A stretch of DNA of 15,551 nucleotides from Botryococcus braunii (GCA_002005505.1 MVGU01001972.1:1-15551); one strand, 5' to 3'. Positions 1-7,588 are shown, counted from the stretch's first letter. The notes: generated by a model from the sequence alone, not told the origin. Translations and numbers: made by a program.

Positions 1-131
1 CAGTTGCTTCCTGGTGGTTTCAAGGTTAGCCCAACAACCTGTGGAACGCCAGATATGAGTCTGTGTAATGCAACAACGTATTCCTGGTTATGAAGAGTCA
101 TGCGAGTGAGCTTGCTGGTCGACCTCATGTC

Positions 132-159
132 ACTTACTACCACTATGACGGTAGTGAGT
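132..159. repeat. Small hairpin, copy 1
   Basis: Arms ACTTACTACC and GGTAGTGAGT enclose an 8-base loop; nine pairs are canonical and one is a T-G wobble. It lies between two GTCGAC sites (118-123 and 158-163). Its function is unknown and an inverted repeat this short could be chance, though it sits just before the 40-bp minisatellite in every copy. Confidence 0.5.
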
Positions 160-180
160 CGACTATCATGGAAGTTAAAA

Positions 181-250
181 CTGTGCTGGGGACATGTGGC
201 GTTCACCGTAGTAGTTTAAACTGTGCTGGGGACATGTGGCGTTCACCGTA
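181..250 (+). repeat. 40-bp minisatellite, 1.75 units
   Basis: CTGTGCTGGGGACATGTGGC begins at 181 and again at 221, an exact 40-bp period, and the shared sequence runs to 250. The linker GTAGTTTAAA lies between the units. Copy 2 has one more unit, so this short array varies in number inside the larger repeat. Confidence 0.93.
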
Positions 251-497
251 CCTGTGTGGGTGGGATTTCTGGCAGCAGATGTGGCCAGTATCCGAACCAG
301 AACCCCGTGTATATGAATGCAAGGCACTGCTATATATGTGTACTGCTCACACATACTGGCAACTTCAAAGAGATCAAATTTGTGTGGGGTTTTGACGCAA
401 ATTCCTTCCTTCAAGTGGGGACAATCCCGGTCGTGGCAAATTTCGGACCAAAATGTGTGACCTCGTTTGGGGAGATTTGCTATTGTCGCTGAGTACA
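251..497. other. Single-copy part of unit, copy 1, no gene seen
   Basis: Contains a TATATATG string (331-338) but no convincing promoter. It ends abruptly at 497, where copy 2 continues with 168 bp that are absent here. No RNA gene or protein family was recognised. Confidence 0.6.
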
Positions 498-904
498 GTT
501 TTTTACTTTGTCCGTTACATCGCAGTAGAGGTCGGACTTGGACGTTAAGGTACGTAGGTGCGGCTCCCCCAGGACCTCCAGTAGGTCCTGTCGTCGTCGT
601 TTACGGTAGCAGATCAGATCCGGGTATGCCCCGGACCACCGGCCACATAGTTTACTTGCATGCTTTACGGTCTGGATGGCAGATATCCTTCCTCGATGGC
701 CACCCTCCTGTAGTTGCCAGTTCGTCTCATGCTCTGGCGCCACAGACCCCAGAGCGCCCGCCACCTCGACTGGTACGTCGGTATTACTCTGAGGAGGAGG
801 GAGTTGATCGATGCCTTGACGACCTTGCATGTGTCGACAGCACTCATCACGATTCATTTTCTATTATTATGCTGTATGTGTCTATCTTTCCTGACCCCAT
901 GTGA
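498..904 (+). pseudogene. Copy 1 relic of the 118-codon reading frame, start lost
   Basis: The frame from RGRTWTLRYVGAAPPG onward matches the intact frame at 5795-6151, but the hydrophobic start and its ATG lie in the 168 bp missing here. It is instead fused to an upstream frame opening at 467. After YYSEEE it diverges because of a deletion near 800-835, so the acidic end and stop are lost and the frame runs on to 904. I call it broken only relative to copy 2; whether any copy is a gene is unproven. Confidence 0.2.
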
Positions 905-1073
905 CCCTTGCCTGCCTTGAACCTTGCAGGCCACATTTTCTCTCTGCAGTACTGCAAAATCGTGTGTGGGGGTGCGCAGGTGTGACGGGAGAGGGCCTGG
1001 GACCTTCTCGTGGTTCTCGTCGTGAGTACCCCTCCAGAGGCTTCTCTGGAGGTGGGAAACCAACACCAGGCCA
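905..1073. other. Single-copy stretch before (CA)n, copy 1, no gene seen
   Basis: Contains a short inverted repeat, CCTCCAGAG and CTCTGGAGG, around a 5-base loop just before the microsatellite (1030-1052). Nothing else was recognised. Confidence 0.5.
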
Positions 1074-1091
1074 ACACACACACACACACAC

Positions 1092-1163
<72 letters not shown>
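1074..1163 (+). repeat. (CA)n microsatellite, copy 1, interrupted
   Basis: About 90 bp of AC dinucleotides broken by three CC interruptions. It gives spurious His-Thr and Cys-Val reading frames on the two strands. Alternating purine and pyrimidine gives it Z-DNA potential. Confidence 0.98.
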
Positions 1164-1164
<1 letters not shown>

Positions 1165-1737
1165 TCGTGTGTGCACGCGCAGCCACCTTTCCGGACATGA
1201 AGAAAATGTCAGCAAGGCAAATGTTTGGGATTTTATGGGGGAAGGTCGCTGGAGCCCCTCAACCAGCAGCACATATCGAAAAGGCCAAATTAAACTTGAA
1301 GCCCTCAGGGAGCCAAAGATCCTTTGAGGCACCCGCAGAGAAAGCCCAAGCTGGGCAATAAGGGATGCTGTGAAGAGCTTTGAAAAGGTGCAGGAGCCAC
1401 CCTACTCACATGCAGAACAGGAAAATGCTGGAAGGATGTGGAGTCAATTCCTGTATAGATGTACAGTCAGTGGACTTGGAGCTGCTGGGGAAGGAGATTG
1501 TGACCAGGGGAATTGAGGCTGGAATAGACAGGCACGATCATCTTCAATGCAGGGCTGGGGCGGGAGAGCAGGCATGTTGCGCACCTCTTTATGCTCATAT
1601 CAGTGGCACAAAACACACACTTTCCAACATACCTACACAATGCCACCCCTTTGCACACTGCCCCGCTTCACCTGATCTTTCTCATCATTCACTCGCTTCC
1701 ATTGATTGGGCGATGTGCTATGCCACGTGAAGGGACA
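1164..1737. other. 574-bp single-copy stretch, copy 1, no gene seen
   Basis: Short open frames exist on both strands, but they are broken by one-base differences in one or more copies. An example is the run of G at 1427-1435, which is one base shorter than in copies 2 and 3. No promoter, RNA or known repeat was recognised. Confidence 0.55.
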
Positions 1738-1930
1738 ACCCACCCACATGCCCATTCACATGTAAAGGTCGAATATCCACCCACCCACATGCCCAGCCAA
1801 GCGTCAACTTAAATGGGTAGCCACACGTTGGGATGAAGGGTCGACCCGCCCACCTGCCCAGCCACCTCTAGCACGAAAACTGTCAACCCAGCCACATGTT
1901 AGAAAGGAGCATGGGTCACCCACATGCCAC
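1738..1930 (+). repeat. Degenerate CCCACATGCCCA-rich tandem repeat, copy 1
   Basis: The core CCCACATGCCCA or CCCACCTGCCCAGCCA recurs about four times, with GTCGA or GTCAAC linkers, at irregular spacing of roughly 40-70 bp. This looks like an old, decayed minisatellite. The strand is rich in ACCC and GCCCA. Confidence 0.6.
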
Positions 1931-2209
1931 TGCCCAAAGACTAGGTGTTGCTGTAGCAGTCCCGAACAACTGCCCTTGGCTGCATTCACAAGCAGGGTGA
2001 TGAGGCTGCAGGAGGGAACCAACCCGAAGCTTGTAGCGGAACGCTGTTAAAACTTTCCTCATGGGCTGCAATGCTCCGGCTTCATCACCATCGAATGCAA
2101 CCCTGGACATCTCTGGAGTTCTTTGCATAGTCTACTGGAAGCAGCACACACTTGAGTACCAAAGATCCCGCAAGTGCGTGCCTGAGCCGATGCGGGGGCG
2201 CGCGTCAAA

Positions 2210-2210
<1 letters not shown>
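1931..2210. other. 280-bp single-copy stretch before (TG)n, copy 1, no gene seen
   Basis: The final 150 bp are identical to copy 2. A 70-codon minus-strand frame (1916-2128) is open in all three copies, but the copies are so alike that this says little. No family was recognised. Confidence 0.5.
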
Positions 2211-2292
<82 letters not shown>

Positions 2293-2303
2293 GGGGGGGG
2301 GGG
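2211..2303 (+). repeat. (TG)40 microsatellite with poly-G end, copy 1
   Basis: Uninterrupted TG from 2211 to 2290, then TT and eleven G (2293-2303). It lies opposite in orientation to the (CA)n tract 1.05 kb upstream, so the two could pair in a transcript. Confidence 0.98.
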
Positions 2304-2388
2304 AATCCAATTGGGAGGTCAGGCATGCTGGCAGTAGGATGTTAAAAGAGAGCAGTGCTGCTGATGTTAGCTGCTTGAAGATGTGAGA

Positions 2389-2416
2389 CACGTGACGGCC
2401 ACGTGGCGACCATGTG
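2389..2416. promoter_or_regulatory. Three E-boxes at exact 11-bp spacing, copy 1
   Basis: CACGTG at 2389 and 2400 and CATGTG at 2411, so the starts are 11 bp apart each time, about one helical turn. CACGTG is the known target of bHLH-Zip factors such as USF and MYC/MAX, and CATGTG is a weaker E-box. Same-face spacing would suit cooperative binding, but binding is inference. Confidence 0.45.
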
Positions 2417-2435
2417 CCGGACTGCTTAAAGGTTT

Positions 2436-2505
2436 AAAGAGGCGCATGCCGGGCGCGTGCCGGGCCAATTAAACGCAAAAAGAGGCAAATGGCAGGCGCG
2501 TGCAG
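2436..2505 (+). repeat. Two-unit 43-bp repeat with CCAAT box, copy 1
   Basis: AAAGAGGCGCATGCCGGGCG at 2436 and AAAGAGGCAAATGGCAGGCG at 2479 are diverged copies 43 bp apart. A CCAAT motif (2465-2469) lies in the linker. The segment is rich in CpG. Copies 2 and 3 hold the same pair. Confidence 0.55.
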
Positions 2506-2594
2506 GACTACACCCCCCTCCCCCGCCCCCCAAGCCTCTCCAGCCGCTCCGATTGGCCATCACCCCCCCCCCCCTTACGGGGCATGGCTTTAAG
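2465..2594 (+). promoter_or_regulatory. Possible CpG-rich promoter, copy 1
   Basis: In order: CCAAT (2465-2469); CCCCGCCCCC, an Sp1-type GC box (2521-2530); ATTGG, an inverted CCAAT (2552-2556); a run of twelve C (2563-2574); and a weak TATA-like CTTTAAG (2588-2594). These elements are typical of CpG-island promoters, and the E-box trio lies 50 bp upstream. No transcript or downstream gene supports it, and GC-rich DNA yields such motifs by chance. Confidence 0.2.
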
Positions 2595-2628
2595 CCGGCG
2601 ACATACCCACCCTTTCCCCCCACCCCCC

Positions 2629-2760
2629 GGGCAGGCTCGCAGGAGCAGATCGAGGTGCCGGGAGCGGCTCACCACCCCTGCGCAGGTTCGCAGGAGTTCA
2701 CTATCGAGGTGCCGGGAGAGGCTCGTCAACCCCGGGCAGGCTTGCAGGACCGGATCAAGC
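2629..2760 (+). repeat. 51/54-bp GC-rich minisatellite, copy 1
   Basis: GGGCAGGCTCGCAGG (2629), GCGCAGGTTCGCAGG (2680) and GGGCAGGCTTGCAGG (2734) start successive units 51 and 54 bp long, each followed by GAGGTGCCGGGAG in the two full units. Both periods are multiples of three, so one frame repeats a peptide like AGSQEQIEVPG. Confidence 0.8.
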
Positions 2761-2798
2761 ACGGCCGCGCAGCATGGGCATGTCGCAGAGTTCAAAGA

Positions 2799-2894
2799 GA
2801 GGCGATGTGAGATAGAGTGATGGCTGGTTGGCTGCAAGCATCGCCTCGCGCGCATCATCGGACCACGGGGCCTGCCCCACCCTGGTGAGGCAGG
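2799..2894. repeat. Pair of inverted repeats, copy 1
   Basis: GAGGCGATG (2799-2807) pairs with CATCGCCTC (2839-2847) around a 31-base loop. Next, CCTGCCCCACC (2871-2881) faces GGTGAGGCAGG (2884-2894) across two bases, with one mismatch. This 96-bp block could form two adjacent stems in DNA or RNA. It was compared by eye with 5S rRNA, 7SK and tRNA without a convincing match. Confidence 0.6.
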
Positions 2895-3491
2895 GTCGGC
2901 ACGTACCCCTCTTGATGTGCTTCCTGAAGAAGACCCTCCAACTCACATCTGGGTTCCCTGTCACTAATACTTTGAGGTGGCTTTCAAACTTTTAGGAACT
3001 CAAATAAATTTTGGGGCATAAACAAATATTCTTTTGGGAAACTTACTTTTTGAGGAAATCTGCACAGCTTCAATGAGCAGTGGCATGACGTTCAACACTT
3101 TTTAACATTTTCATTGTGGAAATCTGGCCAATTTAGAAGATCAGTTTCTCATGAATTTCTCTGATCAGTGGTGCAAAGCAGGCAGACAGAAAGTGGCAAG
3201 AATGACGAGAAGGTTATGGTTTAGGTTCGCATCTTCTGGAATTGAGTTGGCAGTTTAAGGAAGAGCAAGTGATGAAGAGGAGATGATGACTTGCATTCTC
3301 TGGAGCTTGGGTGGCTTACTGGCCCATCTGGTCATCACAACGGGCAACTTCATACTATTCTTTGTTCCATCAGCATGTGGGTCAATCATTGGGCCAGGCC
3401 ATCAGCAAAATTTGAAACGCAAGTCCTTTACAAGGGTTTCACTCACCCACGTGCTCAGCTACACGTAAAGATCAAGGGCCAACCCAATCAA
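2895..3491. other. 597-bp AT-richer single-copy stretch, copy 1, no gene seen
   Basis: Holds an AATAAA (3003-3008) that could be a chance polyadenylation signal, and a 61-codon frame (3283-3468) with hydrophobic residues but no recognised family. No RNA gene or mobile element was recognised. Confidence 0.5.
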
Positions 3492-3701
3492 TAAGGAAGT
3501 GGAGAGAAAGAGGGTAAGATTGGAGAGGGGATGGCTCGACTTCGAAAGCTGAAAGGAGGAAGGGCTGAACCAAAAGGGGTTTTCTGAGGGGGAGGAGGAG
3601 AAGGTGAGAAGGTAGGGAGGAAGAATGAAAAAGATAGACGGGGCGGGGAGGGAGAGAGACGGCGGGAGGGATGCACAGGCGCATCTGATTTGGGGGCGGG
3701 G

Positions 3702-3704
<3 letters not shown>
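3492..3704 (+). repeat. Purine-rich tract with G-runs, copy 1
   Basis: Over 200 bp made largely of A and G on this strand, directly next to the TG/CG tract. G-runs at 3640-3670 (GGGGCGGGGAGGG, then GGCGGGAGGG) form a loose G-quadruplex motif with one long loop. Such tracts can also form triplex DNA. Sp1-type GGGGCGGGG occurs at 3640 and again near 3692. Confidence 0.6.
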
Positions 3705-3774
<70 letters not shown>

Positions 3775-3869
3775 TTGCGTGAGCGTGCGCGTGTGCATGT
3801 GCGTGTGTGCGTGGGGGTGTGCGTGTGCTGTGTGTGTGTGTGTGCGTGTGTGTGTGTGTGTGTGTGTTT

Positions 3870-3911
<42 letters not shown>

Positions 3912-3937
3912 GTGTTGACGTCTGGACATATGTGTGC

Positions 3938-4005
<68 letters not shown>

Positions 4006-4024
4006 GTGGGTGCGTGTGTGTGTG

Positions 4025-4069
<45 letters not shown>
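3705..4069 (+). repeat. Complex (TG)n/(CG)n tract, copy 1, one CG island
   Basis: 365 bp of alternating purine and pyrimidine, broken only by short islands such as TTGACGTCTGGACATA (3915-3930). One pure CG run lies at 3936-3952. This is the classic composition for left-handed Z-DNA. Apparent proteins on both strands here (Cys-Val or His-Thr repeats) are artefacts. Confidence 0.97.
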
Positions 4070-4071
<2 letters not shown>

Positions 4072-4104
4072 GAGCGGGGGAAGGGGGGTACGTGAATCAT
4101 GTGG

Positions 4105-4135
4105 ATGGGCGGCAACAGCTGACGTTGCCGCCCAT
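4105..4135. repeat. Hairpin with 12-bp perfect arms, copy 1
   Basis: ATGGGCGGCAAC (4105-4116) and GTTGCCGCCCAT (4124-4135) are exact reverse complements around AGCTGAC. The loop and its edge also form a CAGCTG E-box. It lies 36 bp after the end of the TG/CG tract. No run of T follows, so it does not look like a bacterial-type terminator. Confidence 0.85.
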
Positions 4136-5127
4136 AGCCAAGTGTCTATTGCGGTAAATATTGTCACGAGTATACTCATTTCCATACAAGACACCGGCTT
4201 AATACCTGGATCCTCTATACAATTTGGTACTTGAACTAACGTTGTCGTTTCTGTTTGTCCAGAATCTGTTGGTAGTGTTCTTATACTTGAGCCAACAACG
4301 TTGGATACACTGTCAAGGGCGACACTATGTTTGCCACTGCAGTCCGTGACCACACCGCTGTCTTACTCGACAAATGGTCAAGCCTAAAAATGTTGCTTGT
4401 CTCTATTAAACAGGATATGTGTTTGCCGGGTAACAATCACAGAGTATGCAGCAGCAGCTACTTTTATGCTTGTGTTGAGTGCACACGCTTACATCTTTTT
4501 TGAGGTACGCTTATACGACATGCACTGCACATGTGTATAATTTGCGTGATGTCCGTCCGTCTGATGGTGTCCTATATGGGGATACACGAGTGTGAGGTCA
4601 TTCTCACACAAGCCTTTTTGACGTCGACCATCTTACGTTTTGGGTAATTCTTTATTTCTAATACCTATTTTTATCCTATCAGTGGACCAAAACTCATTAA
4701 AGCAAGTGAGTTAAGGACCATGAATCACTTTCCCGTTTCGAAGTTTCAGGAGTACTTGTTCGTGTCATTCTTAATCTTGGTGATACTTCATAAAGTTGAT
4801 CAACTTCAAAATTGTGTCAAGTCTCTCATCTCATACATCCTTATTCTGCAATAAATGAGTGCGGGTGCAGAACACACGATCATTGAGCGGGATGCAAGGA
4901 AAGAAGGGGTAGGAGAGTGAAACAACAGCGGGGCTACAACGATCAAGCCTTTCCAAGTACCAAGTAAAGTGTAAGTGTGCATGACCCGGCACACGCGGAG
5001 AAAGTTTTATGTAAGCACCACAAATAGTTCCCGTGAACCCGGGGGGCCCCATACATACACAAAACGTCTTTTCCTCCACCCAGCATAAGCAAGCTTGAGG
5101 AACAGCACAGACAGACAAGTTTTCATA
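4136..5127. other. 992-bp AT-richer end of unit, copy 1, no gene seen
   Basis: Holds a short hairpin GTGTGAG...CTCACAC (4590-4609), followed by AAGCCTTTTT, and an AATAAA (4850-4855). Neither is tied to a recognised transcript. I read it for snRNA, 5S rRNA and tRNA signatures and found none. Confidence 0.5.
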
Positions 5128-5258
5128 CAGTTGCTTCCTGGTGGTTTCAAGGTTAGCCCAACAACCTGTGGAACGCCAGATATGAGTCTGTGTAATGCAA
5201 CAACGTATTCCTGGTTATGAAGAGTCATGCGAGTGAGCTTGCTGGTCGACCTCATGTC

Positions 5259-5286
5259 ACTTACTACCACTATGACGGTAGTGAGT
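5259..5286. repeat. Small hairpin, copy 2
   Basis: Same inverted repeat as at 132-159, with identical arms and loop. It lies just before the three-unit 40-bp minisatellite. Confidence 0.5.
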
Positions 5287-5307
5287 CGACTATCATGGAA
5301 GTTAAAA

Positions 5308-5417
5308 CTGTGCTGGGGACATGTGGCGTTCACCGTAGTAGTTTAAACTGTGCTGGGGACATGTGGCGTTCACCGTAGTAGTTTAAACTGTGCTGGGGAC
5401 ATGTGGCGTTCACCGTA
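5308..5417 (+). repeat. 40-bp minisatellite, 2.75 units
   Basis: Units start at 5308, 5348 and 5388 and show no differences from each other over the shared 30 bases. The array is exactly one unit longer than in copies 1 and 3, as expected from slippage or unequal exchange. Confidence 0.93.
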
Positions 5418-5794
5418 CCTGTGTCTTTGGGTGGGATTTCTGGCAGCAGATGTGGCCAGTATCCGAACCAGAACCCCGTGTATATGAATGCAAGGCACTG
5501 CTATATATGTGTACTGCTCACACATACTGGCAACTTCAAAGAGATCAAATTTGTGTGGGGTTTTGACGCAAATTCCTTCCTTCAAGTGGGGACAATCCCG
5601 GTCGTGGCAAATTTCGGACCAAAATGTGTGACCTCGTTTGGGGAGATTTGCTATTGTCGCTGAGTACACCCGTTTTCGACCCCTGGGGAGGATGGCCTTG
5701 AACGGACCAAGGGCAACTCAGACCACTGTTCGTCTTCTGTCTTGACTAACATCGTGCCTGTTGCAAAACCTACTATTTTTCGCAGTTATCGATC
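5418..5794. other. Single-copy part of unit, copy 2, no gene seen
   Basis: Equivalent of 251-497 plus the extra block 5669-5836. Its end has a pyrimidine-rich stretch finishing in CAG at 5783-5785, ten bases before the ATG of the 118-codon frame. This resembles a splice acceptor, but that is inference. Confidence 0.55.
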
Positions 5795-6151
5795 ATGGCT
5801 CTTGTATTTGTTGGATTCATCCTATTTCTTGATCTTGTTTACTTTGTCCGTCTTACATCGCGAGATAGAGGTCGGACTTGGACGTTAAGGTACGTAGGTG
5901 CGGCTCCCCCAGGACCTCCAGTAGGTCCTGTCGTCGTCGTTTACGGTAGCAGATCAGATTCGGGTATGCCCCGGACCACCGGCCACATAGTTTACTTGCA
6001 TGCTTTACGGTCTGGATGGCAGATATCCTTCCTCGATGGCCACCCTCCTGTAGTTGCCAGTTCGTCTCATGCTCTGGCGCCACAGACCCCAGAGCGCCCG
6101 CCACCTCGACTGGTACGTCGGTATTACTCTGAGGAGGAGGATGATGTTTGA
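5795..6151 (+). CDS. Unrecognised 118-aa reading frame with hydrophobic start
   Basis: I do not recognise this protein. Seen: ATG with A at -3 and G at +4, a good vertebrate initiation context; residues 3-18 strongly hydrophobic (LVFVGFILFLDLVYFV), which could be a signal anchor; a basic stretch (RLTSRDRGR); a Pro/Gly/Val-rich stretch (PPGPPVGPVVVVY, about 38-50); and an acidic end (YYSEEEDDV). A pyrimidine tract plus CAG lies just upstream (5771-5785) and an AAG|GTACGT donor-like site lies inside (GT at 5890), so it might be an exon. Against it: copy 1 lacks the start, copy 3 is frameshifted, the opposite strand is also open across most of it (5853-6206), and one difference between copies 1 and 2 changes the residue on both strands. 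This may be chance. Confidence 0.2.
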   Translation: MALVFVGFILFLDLVYFVRLTSRDRGRTWTLRYVGAAPPGPPVGPVVVVYGSRSDSGMPRTTGHIVYLHALRSGWQISFLDGHPPVVASSSHALAPQTPERPPPRLVRRYYSEEEDDV

Positions 6152-6440
6152 TATCGATGAGCCTGGTTGAGTCGGCCGCAACCTTTGCATGCTTGTCGAC
6201 CAGCACTCATCACGATTCATTTTTCTATTATTATGCTGTATAGTGTCTATCTTTCCTGACCCCATGTGACCCTTGCCTGCCCTTGAGACCTTGCAGGCCC
6301 ACATTTCTCTCTGCAGGTACTGCAAAATCGTGTGTGGGGGTGCGCAGGTGTGACGGGAGAGGGCCTGGGACCTTCTCGTGGTTCTCGTCGTGAGTACCCC
6401 TCCAGAGGCTTCTCTGGAGGTGGGAAACCAACACCAGGCC

Positions 6441-6441
<1 letters not shown>
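6152..6441. other. Single-copy stretch before (CA)n, copy 2, no gene seen
   Basis: Follows the stop of the 118-codon frame. It keeps bases around 6140-6205 that copy 1 has lost, and the CCTCCAGAG/CTCTGGAGG inverted repeat is present. Confidence 0.5.

Positions 6442-6534
<93 letters not shown>
6442..6534 (+). repeat. (CA)n microsatellite, copy 2, uninterrupted
   Basis: 93 bp of AC dinucleotides without any interruption, the cleanest of the three. The lack of interruptions suggests recent slippage or correction. Confidence 0.98.
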
Positions 6535-6536
<2 letters not shown>

Positions 6537-7116
6537 CGTGTGTGCACGCGCAGCCACCTTTCCGGACATGAAGAAAATGTCAGCAAGGCAAATGTTTGGG
6601 ATTTTATGGGGAAGGTCGCTGGAGCCCCTCAACCAGCAGCACATATCGAAAAGGCCAAATTAAACTTGAAGCCCTTCAGGGGAGCCAAAGATCCTTTGAG
6701 GCACCCGCAGAGAAAGCCCAAGCTGGGCGCAATAAGGGGATGCTGTGAAGAGCTTTGAAAAGGTGCAGGAGCCACCCTACTCACATGCAGAACAAGAAAA
6801 TGCTGGGAAGGATGTGGAGTCAATTCCTGTATAGATGTACAGTCAGTGGACTTGGAGCTGCTGGGGAAGGAGATTGTGACCAGGGGGAATTTAGGCTGGA
6901 ATAGACAGGCACGATCATCTTCAATGCAGGGCTGGGGCGGGAGAGCAGGCATGTTGCGCACCTCCTTTATGCTCATATCAGTGGCACAAAACACACACAT
7001 TTCCAACATACCTACACAATGCCACCCCTTTGCACACTGCCCCGCTTCACCTGATCTTACTCATCATTCACTCGCTTCCATTGATTGGGCGATGTGCTAT
7101 GCCACGTGAAGGGACA
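6535..7116. other. 582-bp single-copy stretch, copy 2, no gene seen
   Basis: Equivalent of 1164-1737. A 126-codon minus-strand frame (6629-7009) is open only here and is interrupted in both other copies, so I do not treat it as a gene. Confidence 0.55.
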
Positions 7117-7309
7117 ACCCACCCACATGCCCATTCACATGTAAAGGTCGAATATCCACCCACCCACATGCCCAGCCAAGCGTCAACTTAAATGGGTAGC
7201 CACACGTTGGGATGAAGGGTCGACCCGCCCACCTGCCCAGCCACCTCTAGCAAGAAAACTGTCAACCCAGCCACATGTTAGAAAGGAGCATGGGTCACCC
7301 ACATGCCAC
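7117..7309 (+). repeat. Degenerate CCCACATGCCCA-rich tandem repeat, copy 2
   Basis: Matches 1738-1930 base for base apart from a C to A change in GCACGAAAAC. The internal decay therefore predates duplication of the large unit. Confidence 0.6.
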
Positions 7310-7588
7310 TGCCCAAAGACTAGGTGTTGCTGTAGCAGTCCCGAACAACTGCCCTTGGCTGCATTCACAAGCAGGGTGATGAGGCTGCAGGAGGGAACCA
7401 ACCCGAAGCTTGTAGCGGAACGCTGTTAAAACTTTCCTCATGGGCTGCAATGCTCCGGCTTCATCACCATCGAATGCAACCCTGGACATCTCTGGAGTTC
7501 TTTGCATAGTCTACTGGAAGCAGCACACACTTGAGTACCAAAGATCCCGCAAGTGCGTGCCTGAGCCGATGCGGGGGCGCGCGTCAAA

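Larger units (their letters stand above)
1..5127 (+). repeat. Macrosatellite unit, copy 1
   Basis: First of three head-to-tail copies. The opening bases CAGTTGCTTCCTGGTGG recur at 5128, and near-identical sequence continues through the unit, giving a period of 5127 bp here. The copy is shorter than copy 2 mainly because it lacks a 168-bp block after position 497, about 50 bp near 800-835, one 40-bp minisatellite unit and part of the TG/CG tract. All modules keep the same order and strand as in copies 2 and 3. The phase of the unit follows the window edge, so the biological boundary is unknown. That it is a tandem repeat is seen directly; its role is not known. Confidence 0.97.

Noticed and set aside
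181..250. CRISPR-like array
   Set aside because: The 40-bp units are contiguous with no unique spacers, and the setting is eukaryotic.
331..338. TATATATG as a TATA box
   Set aside because: No matching initiator, downstream gene or supporting motif; a common string in AT-containing DNA.
2680..2694. tRNA-like B box (GGTTCGCAGGAG) suggesting a SINE
   Set aside because: The match to GGTTCGANTCC is poor, no A box at proper spacing and no A-rich tail; the bases belong to the 51/54-bp minisatellite.
2755..2964. 69-codon minus-strand frame present in all three copies (8137-8346, 13526-13735)
   Set aside because: The underlying DNA is almost identical in all copies, so an open frame carries little information. 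No motif or family was recognised.
3283..3468. 61-codon hydrophobic frame, also at 8665-8850
   Set aside because: Short, no recognised family, overlapped by another open frame, and shifted in copy 3. Its retention between copies 1 and 2 only reflects their near identity.
3459..4115. Long minus-strand His-Thr and plus-strand Cys-Val reading frames in the TG/CG and CA tracts (also at 8870-9784 and 14092-15165, up to 357 codons)
   Set aside because: Dinucleotide repeats have no stop codons in most frames, so these are composition artefacts.
4590..4620. GTGTGAG hairpin followed by CTTTTT as a terminator
   Set aside because: Only 7 bp, no upstream transcript candidate, and a four- or five-T run alone is too common to call a Pol III terminator.
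6629..7009. 126-codon minus-strand frame in copy 2
   Set aside because: Interrupted in copies 1 and 3 by one-base differences, and no known domain.
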